Shown here in pieces: positions 46,146-54,558 of a DNA stretch of 64,000 nt. The notes under the pieces are model-generated. The model made no database searches. It was not told the DNA's origin and saw only the letters and a program-made list of their open reading frames with translations. The stretch lies in contig NZ_CAHJXN010000002.1 of assembly GCF_903645285.1 (NCBI RefSeq), positions 248,001 to 312,000 on the forward strand, read 5' to 3'. The position numbers and the translations under genes were made by a program. Position 1 is the first letter of the stretch. Every line of letters begins with the position of its first letter. The stretch is from Streptococcus thalassemiae. Lineage in GTDB: Bacteria; Bacillota; Bacilli; Lactobacillales; Streptococcaceae.

Positions 46146-46176
46146 AAAAAGCTGGGAAAAATTTCTCAGCTTTTTT
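46146..46176. terminator. Bidirectional-looking terminator
   Basis: AAAAAGCTG and CAGCTTTTTT arms around GAAAAATTT, with A and T tracts on both sides. It lies between the convergent SemiSWEET and tag genes. Confidence 0.85.
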
Positions 46177-46210
46177 CTATATTCTCAGATATTCTAATTA
46201 CCTATACTCA

Positions 46211-46774
46211 CTAATTGCTGCTTTTCCACTCACAATCATTCTCGTGGTCATCAACTAGCCCTGCAGCCTGTAGAAAAGACAATACGGCGACTGGGCCTGT
46301 GAACTTGAAGCCTCGTTTTTTGAGATCTTTGGCTAATTTCTCAGATAAGGGTGTTTTAGCTGGGGCTTGGCGATAATCAGGAACATCGTTAACGACAGTT
46401 TTCCCCTCAACAAAAGACCAAAGATAGGCATCAAAAGAGCCGTACTCTTCCTGTAGTCGTAGAAAAGCTTGGGCGTTAGCGCGTGTAGCAAAAATCTTGG
46501 CTCTATTTCGAATGATGGCTGGATTATCCAGCAAGTTTTCCAATTCGGCATCTGTCATTTCTGCGACCGCTTGAATTTGATAGCCATGAAAGGCTTCTCG
46601 GAAAGCTTGGCGTTTGTTGAGTACCGTTTCCCAAGACAGACCTGCCTGATAGGTTTCCATACACAATAACTCAAACAATGCTTGATCATCATGGAGGGGC
46701 TGGCCCCACTCCTCATCATGATAGGCGATGTAGAGCGGATTGGTCATCTTGACCCACGAACAACGTTTTGTCAT
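46211..46774 (-). CDS. tag: DNA-3-methyladenine glycosylase I
   Basis: Removes 3-methyladenine from alkylated DNA, 187 aa. The zinc-binding/active region begins RCSWVKMTNPLYIAYHDEEWG, and the helix-hairpin region LLCMETYQAGLSWETVLNKR follows. The Tag zinc ligands (Cys4, His17, C-terminal His and Cys in DDHENDCEW) are present. It lies 9 bp after ruvA in a tag-ruvA-mutL repair cluster. Confidence 0.95.
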   Translation of the reverse strand: MTKRCSWVKMTNPLYIAYHDEEWGQPLHDDQALFELLCMETYQAGLSWETVLNKRQAFREAFHGYQIQAVAEMTDAELENLLDNPAIIRNRAKIFATRANAQAFLRLQEEYGSFDAYLWSFVEGKTVVNDVPDYRQAPAKTPLSEKLAKDLKKRGFKFTGPVAVLSFLQAAGLVDDHENDCEWKSSN

Positions 46775-46783
46775 GCTCTGCTC

Positions 46784-47377
46784 CTATTTAACCAACATTT
46801 TAAGAGCCGACTTGATATAGTTCTCAGCTGTATCTGTCGTTCCTTCAAAGAATTTCTTGATTTTCTTGAGTTCGGTCGCCTTGTAGCCCAGTGCCAACAT
46901 GGCTTCCATGGCTTCTTCCAATTCTTGGTTTTCAGCGCTTGCTTGCACTGCGACCTTAGCAGGAAGGTCATCTCCAGCAACTACTACCTTGCCTTCCAAG
47001 TCCAACACCATCTGCTGGGCTGTTTTCTTGCCAATTTTAGGAAACTTGGTTAAGTAGGTAATGTTCTTGGTTTCGATGGCTTGAACCAAGCCAGCATTGT
47101 CATCGGCAGCGATAATGGCCAGAGCTGATACAGGACCAATCCCAGATACCGAAATCAGACTGAGAAAGAGCTTTTTCTCGTCTTCTGAGCGAAATCCATA
47201 AATCAGATGAGCGTCCTCACGCACGACTTGATGCACATAAATCTGAGCCTCCTGATTAACCTGACCTGAATAGGCATAAGGATTGGCCACATGCAGGATA
47301 TAACCGATACCATTGGTTTCAAGAACAATGTATTTAGCAGTGATTTTGGTAATGATTCCTTTTAAATATTCGTACAT
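46784..47377 (-). CDS. ruvA: Holliday junction DNA helicase subunit RuvA
   Basis: Junction-binding subunit of the RuvAB migration complex, 197 aa. OB domain (1-64) starting [20 protein letters not shown], two helix-hairpin-helix motifs ([17 protein letters not shown] and [19 protein letters not shown]) and the mobile C-terminal domain III (about 148-197). It lies 15 bp after mutL. Confidence 0.97.
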   Translation of the reverse strand: MYEYLKGIITKITAKYIVLETNGIGYILHVANPYAYSGQVNQEAQIYVHQVVREDAHLIYGFRSEDEKKLFLSLISVSGIGPVSALAIIAADDNAGLVQAIETKNITYLTKFPKIGKKTAQQMVLDLEGKVVVAGDDLPAKVAVQASAENQELEEAMEAMLALGYKATELKKIKKFFEGTTDTAENYIKSALKMLVK

Positions 47378-47392
47378 AGTTTTCCTTTTAGT

Positions 47393-49342
47393 TTAATATT
47401 TCCCTAATTCACGGAGACTGGTGTGATTTTCCTGAATGCGTCGGAACATCTTTTCCATATCCGACTTGGTAAAATGAACCAAAACAGGACGTCCGTGGGG
47501 ACAGTTATAGGGATTGTCACATTGAGAAAGCTGATAAAGCAGCTGTCTAGCTGAATGATCATCAATACGATGGTTGGCCTTGATAGACCGTTTGCAGGAC
47601 ATCATAATAGCCAACTCTGCTCGATATTTCTTGATAGAAACTTCCTTGGTCAAAAGGAGCATGTCGCACATTTCATAGATGCCTGATTCAATCTCTTCTT
47701 CTGCCATCCAAATAGGATGTTCACGTAGAATAAATTGATTTTCTCCGTACTCTGCTAGAAAGACGCCCACTTCCTCTAAGAGAGGCATTCTTTCCTTGAG
47801 ACGCAGGGCATCATCCGCAGGAAATTCAAAGATATAGGGCACTAGGAGTTGCTGCTGGCTCTGATCAACATTGCCAATACTTTCACGATATTCCTCGTAC
47901 TTGACCCGTTCCTGAGCCGCATGCTGGTCTATGATATAAAGCCCATCTCGCCCTTGGGCAAAAAGATAGGTTCCATGCATTTGTCCGAAAAATTCCAATT
48001 CTGGGAAGCTTGATGATTCTTCTCGCTCCAGTTTGTCATAAGCCTTATCAAGACTGGCTAAATCTAGCTCTGGATGGTCTAGTTGGTCATAGTTAGCTGG
48101 CTTTCTCTCTGCAAAATGCAGTTTTGCTGGCTTGGTCAATTGGTCCAAGGTTTCTTTGGCAAACAGGGTTAAATCCTGTCCTTCCTCAGTCAATTCTACC
48201 TGATAATCAGCTACTTCAGCTTGACTAGGTCTTGTCGGCTCAGTTTTCTCATAGTAGAGCGTATTTTCTTTGAGTGGGAGAATAGTCTGCTCCGCCTTCT
48301 CACGATTGCGCACGGTCGATTTGGCAAGATTTTCCAAGGCATCAGGTATCAAGGTTTGCTCCTTGAGACTATTAGAAATAGCTTCTGAAACCAAGGCCAT
48401 CAATTCTTTTTCCTTGGAAATCCGCACCTCTTGCTTGGTCGGATGCACATTGACATCAGCCAGATAAGGGTCAATATGGATATGAATGACAGCCAGTGGA
48501 AAACGCCCCACCATGAGCTTACTGCCATAACCGTCAAGAATAGCACGATTGAGTAGGAAATTCTTGATATAACGACCATTGATGAAGAGGCTGATATAGT
48601 TGCGGTTGGCTCGAGTTAACTCAGGCAAGGACACAAAACCTGAAATTTCGAAATCTAGGTCAGAGTTCTCAATTTCAATCATCTTCTTAGCACTCGCCAA
48701 ACCGTAAATCCCTGCAATTGCTTGACGCAATTGACCTGTTCCCGCTGTTCGCGTCATTTCCTTACCATCACTAATCAAGCTAAAAGAAATCTCAGGATGG
48801 GCCAAGCCCAGACGGTTGACAATATCAATGATATGAGACATCTCCGCTTGCTGACTCTTCATATACTTGAGGCGGGCAGGCGTGTTGAAGAAGAGATCCT
48901 CTACACAAACCTTGGTTCCCACAGGACTAGTCGCTGGGATGACTTCCTCAACTTCACCCCCACGCGCGACTAACTTGGTTCCGTGACTTGCGCCATCCAT
49001 CGCCGTCAACAGAGTCAAGACACTGACAGACGCAATAGAAGGCAGGGCTTCACCACGAAAACCAAGCGTCCGAATTCGAAAGAGGTCTGCTTGATTTTTT
49101 ATCTTGCTGGTCGCATGACGACGCAGAGCCAGCTCTACCTCATCGTGGGCAATTCCATGACCATTATCTGTGATTTGAATCTTCTTGAGACCAGCTTCCT
49201 CAATCTCAATGATAATCTGACTAGAGCCAGCGTCAATGGCATTTTCTACCAGCTCCTTAACAACGCTAGCTGGACGCTCGATAACCTCTCCAGCTGCAAT
49301 CTGGTTTGCCAGCACCTCTGGCAATTCAATAATATGAGACAT
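47393..49342 (-). CDS. mutL: DNA mismatch repair protein MutL (HexB)
   Basis: Mismatch repair ATPase, 649 aa; called HexB in pneumococcus, where the system limits transformation. GHKL ATPase motifs at the N-terminus ([28 protein letters not shown]), then a linker and the C-terminal dimerisation domain with [16 protein letters not shown]. The C-terminal motif DQHAAQERV is present; the endonuclease metal motif DQHA(X)2E(X)4E is complete in form ([12 protein letters not shown]), as in other Gram-positive MutL. First gene of the tag-ruvA-mutL unit. Confidence 0.98.
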   Translation of the reverse strand: MSHIIELPEVLANQIAAGEVIERPASVVKELVENAIDAGSSQIIIEIEEAGLKKIQITDNGHGIAHDEVELALRRHATSKIKNQADLFRIRTLGFRGEALPSIASVSVLTLLTAMDGASHGTKLVARGGEVEEVIPATSPVGTKVCVEDLFFNTPARLKYMKSQQAEMSHIIDIVNRLGLAHPEISFSLISDGKEMTRTAGTGQLRQAIAGIYGLASAKKMIEIENSDLDFEISGFVSLPELTRANRNYISLFINGRYIKNFLLNRAILDGYGSKLMVGRFPLAVIHIHIDPYLADVNVHPTKQEVRISKEKELMALVSEAISNSLKEQTLIPDALENLAKSTVRNREKAEQTILPLKENTLYYEKTEPTRPSQAEVADYQVELTEEGQDLTLFAKETLDQLTKPAKLHFAERKPANYDQLDHPELDLASLDKAYDKLEREESSSFPELEFFGQMHGTYLFAQGRDGLYIIDQHAAQERVKYEEYRESIGNVDQSQQQLLVPYIFEFPADDALRLKERMPLLEEVGVFLAEYGENQFILREHPIWMAEEEIESGIYEMCDMLLLTKEVSIKKYRAELAIMMSCKRSIKANHRIDDHSARQLLYQLSQCDNPYNCPHGRPVLVHFTKSDMEKMFRRIQENHTSLRELGKY

Positions 49343-49389
49343 TTTTCAGCCCCTTTCTATATCTATTTTCCTAGCAATTGATTAGTGCT

Positions 49390-49395
49390 ATTATA
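49390..49395 (-). promoter_or_regulatory. mutL extended -10 promoter
   Basis: Minus strand TGG-TATAATAG, 47 bp before the mutL ATG. Confidence 0.65.
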
Positions 49396-49426
49396 CCACA
49401 TTTCAGATAGGACAGAAAAGTAAGCA

Positions 49427-49455
49427 CCACATAGGAGCCAAATACCTCCACATAG
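49427..49455 (+). promoter_or_regulatory. Direct repeat, candidate LytTR-binding site
   Basis: CCACATAG occurs at 49427-49434 and 49448-49455, 21 bp apart (two helical turns), with similar flanks. It ends about 23 bp before a TAAAAT -10 (49479-49484) that lacks a -35. Two in-phase direct repeats next to a weak promoter are how LytTR regulators such as HdrR and BrsR activate their own operons. Confidence 0.45.
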
Positions 49456-49548
49456 ACAAAGTCCCTTGCAAGGGGGCATAAAATAGTGTTTAATAAGGAT
49501 ATACAGGAAGTGATCACAACCTTGTATAACTGAAAAGGAGAGAAATTT

Positions 49549-49989
49549 ATGAAAGTAGAACTACAGATTAGTGAAACTTACGAAGAGGAAAGACTGATTG
49601 TCCAAGCACCTCAGCCGACAGATAAAGTCCAAAAAGTCATCGAGTTCGCAGAAAATCTGGACCGAACAGAAAAAATCAAAGGGAAAATCGATAATCAGGT
49701 CTATCTCATTGAGATTGGCAAGATTCAACGCTTCTATATCGAGAATCGGAAGGTTCTAGCAGAAACCGCGAGTCAGACCTACAGCATTGATTTGCGACTC
49801 TATCAGGTCCTTGAACTCCTGCCAAGCAATTTTATCCAAATTTCCCAATCAGAAATCATCAATATCGACTTCATCTCTCATCTCAAGCTTACGCCCAACG
49901 GCCTAGTAGAAATCTTTCTAAAAAATGAAAACTTCACCTACTCTTCACGCCGTTACCTAAAAACCATCAAGGAGAAATTAGAACTATGA
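49549..49989 (+). CDS. LytTR DNA-binding regulator (no receiver domain)
   Basis: Short transcription factor, 146 aa. The LytTR domain covers about residues 45-146 (NQVYLIEIGKIQRFYIENRK ... FIQISQSEIINIDFISHLK ... YSSRRYLKTIKEKLEL). There is no receiver domain, as in streptococcal LytTR Regulatory Systems, where a membrane partner restrains the regulator. RBS AAAGGAGAG 8 nt upstream. It overlaps the DUF3021 gene by 4 bp. Confidence 0.9.
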   Translation: MKVELQISETYEEERLIVQAPQPTDKVQKVIEFAENLDRTEKIKGKIDNQVYLIEIGKIQRFYIENRKVLAETASQTYSIDLRLYQVLELLPSNFIQISQSEIINIDFISHLKLTPNGLVEIFLKNENFTYSSRRYLKTIKEKLEL

Positions 49990-50444
49990 AAAAACAAGTA
50001 TTTCACGACGCAGCCACCGGTGTTCTTATCGGCCTCATCCTCTCTATCATCTTTTCACTCATTTATGCACCGAGTACCTACGCACCACTAAATCCCTACT
50101 CTATCATCGGCCAAGTGATGGCTCAGTATCAGGTTCACGGTGCCCTGGTCTTGCTCTACTGCACACTGATTTGGGCAGCTATCGGTATTCTCTTCAACTT
50201 TGGTAAACGATTATTCAGCCGTGACTGGAGCATGCTCCGTGCGACGCTTTCCCATTTCTTCCTTATGCTGGCTGGCTTTGTCCCACTAGCAACTCTGGCA
50301 GGTTGGTTTCCTTTTCACTGGATCTTCTATCTCCAGCTCATTATCGAGTTTGCGATTGTCTACCTCATCATCTGGGCTATTCTCTATAAAAGAGAAGCTA
50401 AAAAAGTAGACCATATCAATCAACTCTTGGAGCATAGAAAGTAA
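49986..50444 (+). CDS. DUF3021 membrane protein, likely antagonist of the LytTR regulator
   Basis: Four-helix membrane protein, 152 aa (helices near 12-30, 52-72, 90-110, 115-135). DUF3021 proteins are the usual membrane partners of stand-alone LytTR regulators (HdrM/BrsM type), holding them inactive until a signal arrives. The ATGA overlap with the regulator fits such a pair. The role as inhibitor is inferred from family knowledge. Confidence 0.85.
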   Translation: MKKQVFHDAATGVLIGLILSIIFSLIYAPSTYAPLNPYSIIGQVMAQYQVHGALVLLYCTLIWAAIGILFNFGKRLFSRDWSMLRATLSHFFLMLAGFVPLATLAGWFPFHWIFYLQLIIEFAIVYLIIWAILYKREAKKVDHINQLLEHRK

Positions 50445-50458
50445 GAAACTCATAATAA

Positions 50459-50488
50459 GCAAAACCGAGAAAGAAACTCCTCGGTTTT
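50459..50488 (+). terminator. Terminator of the LytTR operon
   Basis: AAAACCGAG and CTCGGTTTTT pair in a 9-bp stem with about 11 nt of loop, followed by CTTT. Confidence 0.85.
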
Positions 50489-50580
50489 TCTTTATCCTGC
50501 TGCACCTTGCTATCATAGCAGTTATTTTCAGATCTTCTTTGTAAATTTTCTGTAATTTTCTATCTTTTTTCAAAATATTC

Positions 50581-50609
50581 TTGCATTTTCCCAAAGTTTT
50601 TTGTAGAAT
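50581..50609 (+). promoter_or_regulatory. Promoter of the Nramp-related gene
   Basis: TTGCAT (50581-50586), 17-bp spacer, TAGAAT (50604-50609), 50 bp before the ATG. Confidence 0.65.
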
Positions 50610-50659
50610 ATAGATTACATATCCAGATTATTCTGAAAATTCAAAAAGGAGTATTTATC

Positions 50660-51922
50660 ATGTCGCAAGCTATTTCCTTAAATCAATCAACCTGGTCAAG
50701 TAAACTAAAAGCAATGGGACCTGGAATCCTAATGGCTTCTGCCGCTGTTGGAGGTTCTCACATTGTATCTTCCACTCAAGCTGGTGGTTCTTATGGGTGG
50801 TCGCTACTCCTCTTGGTCATCTTAGCCAATATCTTTAAATATCCATTTTTCCGTTTTGGTGCTGAATACACAGCTGATACTGGAAAGACTTTGGTTGAAG
50901 GTTATGCCGAAAAAGGAAAACTCTATCTCTGGATTTTCTTTATCCTCAATGTCTTTTCGGCTATGGTCAACACGGCTGGTGTTGCCATTCTGTGCTCAGC
51001 TATCATCGCCAGCGCCTTCCCAATGATCGGTCTTAGCATCACTCAGTGGTCCCTCATTCTCGTTGCAATTATTTGGGCTATGTTACTCTTTGGAGGCTAC
51101 AAACTCTTAGATGGTATGGTCAAATGGATTATGTCTGCCTTAACCATTGCGACTGTTCTTGCAGTTATCATTGCGGCGGTCAAGCATCCAGAATACAGTT
51201 CTGATTTTGTCGAGAAGACACCTTGGCAAATGGCAGCTCTGCCCTTCATCGTCTCCCTCCTAGGATGGATGCCGGCTCCTATTGAAATTTCAGCTATCAA
51301 TTCACTTTGGTCAGCTGAAAAGAGAAAGACCGTCAACTTTAACACAGAAGACGCTCTGTTTGACTTTAACACTGGTTATATTGGAACAGCTATCCTAGCC
51401 GTCTTCTTTGTGGCACTGGGAGCACTGATTCAGTATCCTACAGGGCAGGCGGTTGAAGCTGCTTCAGCCAAATACATCTCCCAATTCGTGGGCATGTATG
51501 CCTCTGTTCTTGGCGAATGGTCCCGCTACTTGATTACCTTTATTGCCTTCCTCTGTATCTTTGGAACAGTTATCACTGTTATTGATGGCTATTCTCGCGT
51601 TAATCAGGAATCTCTCCGACTGCTAATCAGTCAAAAAGAAGACAATCGTAAATCTTTGAACATCTGGATGACCATCACTGCTATCATCGGTATCGTCATT
51701 ATCAAGTTCTTCGCTGGTCAGGTGTCAACCATGCTCCGCTTTGCCATGATTGGCTCTTTCCTGACAACACCTTTCTTTGCTCTTTTGAATTATGCCTTGG
51801 TAACGCGTGAAAACAAAAATCTTCCTTCTTGGCTCAAACACCTTGCCATTGCAGGATTGCTTTTCCTCTTTGGCTTTGCCATCTTCTTTATCTACGCACT
51901 CGCAATCGGAAAAGCAGGTTAA
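50660..51922 (+). CDS. Nramp-related transporter without canonical metal-binding residues
   Basis: Polytopic membrane protein of 420 aa with about 11 helices and the Nramp fold outline (MGPGILMASAAVGGSHIVSSTQAGGSYG at the start). Classical Nramp/MntH carriers have DPGN in helix 1 and MPHN in helix 6; here the matching places read AAVGGSH and GWMPAPIEI. So the Asp, Asn and helix-6 His/Asn ligands are missing, and Mn2+/Fe2+ transport is doubtful. It could carry a different substrate. Monocistronic with its own promoter and terminator; RBS AAAGGAG 8 nt upstream. Confidence 0.82.
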   Translation: MSQAISLNQSTWSSKLKAMGPGILMASAAVGGSHIVSSTQAGGSYGWSLLLLVILANIFKYPFFRFGAEYTADTGKTLVEGYAEKGKLYLWIFFILNVFSAMVNTAGVAILCSAIIASAFPMIGLSITQWSLILVAIIWAMLLFGGYKLLDGMVKWIMSALTIATVLAVIIAAVKHPEYSSDFVEKTPWQMAALPFIVSLLGWMPAPIEISAINSLWSAEKRKTVNFNTEDALFDFNTGYIGTAILAVFFVALGALIQYPTGQAVEAASAKYISQFVGMYASVLGEWSRYLITFIAFLCIFGTVITVIDGYSRVNQESLRLLISQKEDNRKSLNIWMTITAIIGIVIIKFFAGQVSTMLRFAMIGSFLTTPFFALLNYALVTRENKNLPSWLKHLAIAGLLFLFGFAIFFIYALAIGKAG

Positions 51923-51945
51923 CTGACAAGCGCGAGATGAAGATA

Positions 51946-52050
51946 ATACTCTTCGTAAATCAAATTCAAACCACGTCAACGTCGCCTTGCCGTACTCAAG
52001 TACAGCCTGCGGCTAGTTTCCTAGTTTGCTCTTTGATTTTCATTGAGTAT
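51946..52050 (+). repeat. BOX element, A-C (no boxB)
   Basis: 105 bp from ATACTCTTCGTAAATCAAAT to TTTTCATTGAGTAT: boxA joined directly to boxC with no boxB. It lies between the Nramp-related gene stop and its terminator, so it is transcribed as a 3' untranslated part. Confidence 0.9.
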
Positions 52051-52093
52051 AAGGTTGCATTTCAAGAGAAAATGCAGCAAATATTTCTATGAT

Positions 52094-52140
52094 AAAAAGC
52101 ATAAGAACAAGTTTTTGAAGACCTGAACTTATGCTTTTTT
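52094..52140 (+). terminator. Terminator after the Nramp-related gene and BOX
   Basis: AAAAAGCATAAG and CTTATGCTTTTTT pair in a 12-bp stem; the loop has an inner weak AAGTT/AACTT pairing. The flanks suit both strands, ending the convergent nrdI transcript as well. Confidence 0.85.
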
Positions 52141-52206
52141 ACGTTCTCAAAGACTGTTTATACTCAAAAAACAGTTGAAAAATCCCAAGCGCCTCTTATA
52201 TTGACT

Positions 52207-52677
52207 TTAATTCTCCTTTTCCAACTCATACAAATCTGCGATAATCGCTGCGACACGTTTGATATCTTCCAGCATGCCTCGCATTTCAAAGTCAGCCAAG
52301 ACAGGAAAGCCAAAACGTTGACTATATTGCTTGGCTGTCAGGCAGTATTGGTTATTAAAATTACGATTTCCTGAACCAACCACACCAAAACACTTACTAG
52401 CATTGTCACCATAGGCGATAAAATCCCCAACGGGTGTCGTCAAAATCTCAACATCTCCGTTATCAACGCCATTCCCACCTTCGAGGTAGGTCGGCAAAAA
52501 AGCGACATAGGGATGGTCCATTTCATAGAAATCGTGACCTTCCTTGACCAAATCCTTGATATGAATCTTTTGAACCTCAATCCCTTTGTACTGGGATAAG
52601 AGATGGTCTTTCAAGCGCGTCACAAAACTTTCAGTGTTGCCACTCAAACTAATATAAACTAAAGAAATTGTCTTCAT
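52207..52677 (-). CDS. nrdI: NrdI-like flavodoxin
   Basis: FMN-binding flavodoxin-fold protein, 156 aa. It starts MKTISLVYISLSGNTESFVT, with the FMN phosphate loop SLSGNTESF, and contains FGVVGSGNRNFNNQYC, the NrdI signature around the flavin. NrdI supplies oxidant for the manganese cofactor of class Ib ribonucleotide reductase. No nrdE/F genes are next to it, so it may be a second or stand-alone copy. The ATG at 52677 follows GGAGG by 6 nt. Confidence 0.88.
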   Translation of the reverse strand: MKTISLVYISLSGNTESFVTRLKDHLLSQYKGIEVQKIHIKDLVKEGHDFYEMDHPYVAFLPTYLEGGNGVDNGDVEILTTPVGDFIAYGDNASKCFGVVGSGNRNFNNQYCLTAKQYSQRFGFPVLADFEMRGMLEDIKRVAAIIADLYELEKEN

Positions 52678-52706
52678 ATGTACCTCCATGATTTTATTTT
52701 TAATCG

Positions 52707-52746
52707 AAAAAGAACTACCAAGATTGTATCTTGATAGTTCTTTTTT
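52707..52746. terminator. Terminator between the DUF membrane protein gene and nrdI
   Basis: AAGAACTA-CAAGAT / ATCTTG-TAGTTCTT arms form a long stem of about 14 bp around 3 nt, with A and T tracts on both sides. Confidence 0.85.
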
Positions 52747-52754
52747 GTCAATAC

Positions 52755-53288
52755 TTAAGCAAGTTCTTCTGTTTCCTCTTCTTCTGCCAAGGCTTTCTGC
52801 TGACGCCACATCTTATAGAAGACAAGGGCTAGGAAGAGAATATTGATGACGATAGAGAGAATGCTAACGGCTTGTGAAATAACACTTATCCCTAAACGCA
52901 TGGTCTCATCGTGAACCAACTGCACAGCGTCCTGTAAACTAACATAGCCATAAATCGAACCAATAATGGCTAGCAAAACATAGCCGACATAAGTATAGTT
53001 TGCATATTGCAAATTCTTACGAACAAGGAAGACAATCGCAACTACAACTAAAATAGCAGATAGCACAATCAAGGCCATATTAAAAATAGAATGAGTTGAT
53101 TCTGCTACTCTATAGCTGTAATTGATGTTGTCTTCTAATTGCTGGGCACTGACCCCTGCAACTTGTTTCTGAGCGGCACGAAGGGCTTCTTTGCTAGGTA
53201 AGGGGCTCAACATTCCAAACAGAGACATTGCTGAAATAAGAGCAGACAAGATTAGCAAGACCCATAGATAAATCGGTTTCTTTTTCAT
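52755..53288 (-). CDS. Four-helix membrane protein, unknown function
   Basis: Membrane protein of 177 aa with four hydrophobic segments (near residues 8-28, 70-92, 100-122, 135-158) and an acidic tail (AEEEETEELA). The start at 53288 has AGGAGG 7 nt upstream; a longer frame would add 19 unrelated residues. No domain recognised. The terminator after it keeps it separate from nrdI. Confidence 0.75.
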   Translation of the reverse strand: MKKKPIYLWVLLILSALISAMSLFGMLSPLPSKEALRAAQKQVAGVSAQQLEDNINYSYRVAESTHSIFNMALIVLSAILVVVAIVFLVRKNLQYANYTYVGYVLLAIIGSIYGYVSLQDAVQLVHDETMRLGISVISQAVSILSIVINILFLALVFYKMWRQQKALAEEEETEELA

Positions 53289-53348
53289 GATAGAACCTCC
53301 TAATAATATTATTTTTATTATAGCACATTTTGTAAAGGAATACAAATC

Positions 53349-53549
53349 TTACAGTATCGTTTCTACCTGTTTTCGGTAGGCTTTTGGCGATTTTCCGCAC
53401 AATTTTCGGAACACTTTATAGAAATATCCAAGGTTACTGTAACCAACAGCATAACAAATATCTTCGATACTGTCACTGGTTGAAAGCAAGAGCTGCTGGG
53501 CAGCCTTAATACGTTGTTTGTTTAGTAACTCTGCGAAGGTAGAATTGGT
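53349..53549 (-). pseudogene. Remnant of an AraC-family regulator (C-terminal HTH only)
   Basis: An open frame of 66 residues with no start codon translates to the end of an AraC HTH: FAELLNKQRIKAAQQLLL, then SIEDICYAVGYSNLGYFYKV and FRKLCGKSPKAYRKQ before the stop. Helix-turn-helix 2 is complete but everything upstream is gone; an in-frame stop lies directly before it (53550-53552). It is a decayed or deleted gene. Confidence 0.8.
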
Positions 53550-53664
53550 TTAAGCGTTACAGTAAAACAATCTAACCATCTACTATTAACAAATCTATAA
53601 AAAATTTAGTTTGACAAGCAAACAATAACACTTTCTCCCCATTTACAATCCCATCAAACCGTGG

Positions 53665-53670
53665 TACAAT
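53665..53670 (+). promoter_or_regulatory. Extended -10 promoter of the ECF S component gene
   Basis: Plus strand TGG-TACAAT, 33 bp before the ATG; no good -35. Confidence 0.55.
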
Positions 53671-53703
53671 GAGAATTGTGAAAAAATTATCAGGAGACAA
53701 TTC

Positions 53704-54273
53704 ATGAAAAAATCTATCTTAACTACACTGCTTTTTGCAGTTCTTTACTTCCTCTGCATGGGGATTGGTGTCCTTTTGGGCAATCTCCTCGACCAAACTG
53801 GAAACATGTTTTATGCGCCTGCCTTTACTGCCCTTGTCGGCGGTAGTGTCTATATGATCCTGGTCGCAAAAGTTCCGCGCTTTGGAGCCATTACCACTAT
53901 CGGCCTTGTCATGGCTCTCTTTTTCTTGGGATCTAAACACGGTGCTGGTGCCTTCCTTCCGGGAATTATCTGTGGCCTCCTAGCAGATGGAGTAGCTCAT
54001 TTAGGAAAATACAAGGATCAAACAAAGAACTTTCTTTCTTTCGTTATTTTCGCCTTTAGCTCAACTGGTCCAATCTTACTTATGTGGATTGCACCCCAAG
54101 CCTATATAGCAACCCTTCTAGCAAGAGGAAAATCGCAAGAATATATCGACCGTATCATGGTCGCGCCAAATCCTGGAACTGTCCTTCTATTTATCGCAAG
54201 TATTGTCATCGGAGCCCTAGTGGGTGCCTTGATTGGACAAGCCTTGAGTAAAAAATTTGCGCAGAAAATCTAG
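53704..54273 (+). CDS. MptD-family ECF transporter S component
   Basis: Substrate-binding membrane subunit of an energy-coupling-factor importer, 189 aa, with about six hydrophobic segments. It resembles the MptD / Trep_Strep S-component family (GLGNLLDQTGNMFYAPAFTAL-like second segment, FLGSKHGAGAFLPGIICGLL). No EcfA/EcfT genes are adjacent, so it would use a shared module elsewhere. Substrate unknown. A terminator follows. Confidence 0.8.
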   Translation: MKKSILTTLLFAVLYFLCMGIGVLLGNLLDQTGNMFYAPAFTALVGGSVYMILVAKVPRFGAITTIGLVMALFFLGSKHGAGAFLPGIICGLLADGVAHLGKYKDQTKNFLSFVIFAFSSTGPILLMWIAPQAYIATLLARGKSQEYIDRIMVAPNPGTVLLFIASIVIGALVGALIGQALSKKFAQKI

Positions 54274-54276
54274 TCA

Positions 54277-54306
54277 ATAAAAAAGAGCCATGAGGCTCTT
54301 TTTTAT
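54277..54306. terminator. Bidirectional terminator, ancestral metI / S-component junction
   Basis: AAAAAAGAGCC-ATGA-GGCTCTTTTTT, an 11-bp perfect stem. It lies between the S-component stop and the metI remnant. The right half (CTCTTTTTTATTTATGG) is also found next to the intact metI at 56980, but there the left arm is missing. Confidence 0.88.
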
Positions 54307-54535
54307 TTATGGCTCAAGACTTAGTCAAGAAATCTCCCAAGAATTGGATCGCAAAGATAATAAAAATGATAATGATGGTTGCCAAGATGGTCACATCGTG
54401 ATTGTAGCGGTTAAATCCATAAGCGATGGCCACGTTACCGATACCACCAGCTCCAACTGCCCCCGCCATAGCCGTTTCCCCAACAAGGGAAATCAAGGTC
54501 ACAGTCGTCACACGGATCAAATCTGGAAGACCTTC
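54296..54535 (+). repeat. 240-bp direct repeat, left copy (metI 3' end)
   Basis: Matches 56980-57220 at about 90% identity by eye. The copies bracket the MFS/Rgg cassette in direct orientation. Homology starts at CTCTTTTTTATTTATGGCTC and stops at GGAAGACCTTC. Confidence 0.88.
54314..54535 (-). pseudogene. metI: metI 3' fragment
   Basis: The minus strand encodes the last 70 or so residues of MetI (LIRVTTVTLISLVGETAMAG, GGIGNVAIAYGFNRYNHD, then IQFLGDFLTKS), without the first two-thirds of the gene. The frame is open but lacks the start, permease core and RBS, and its upstream end joins unrelated DNA at 54536. Confidence 0.88.
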
Positions 54536-54558
54536 TAGTAAGCCTGATTTCCCCTAGG

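Noticed and set aside
54314-54520. 68-codon open frame that looks like an intact small membrane protein
   Set aside because: It is the duplicated 3' end of metI without start, promoter or RBS.
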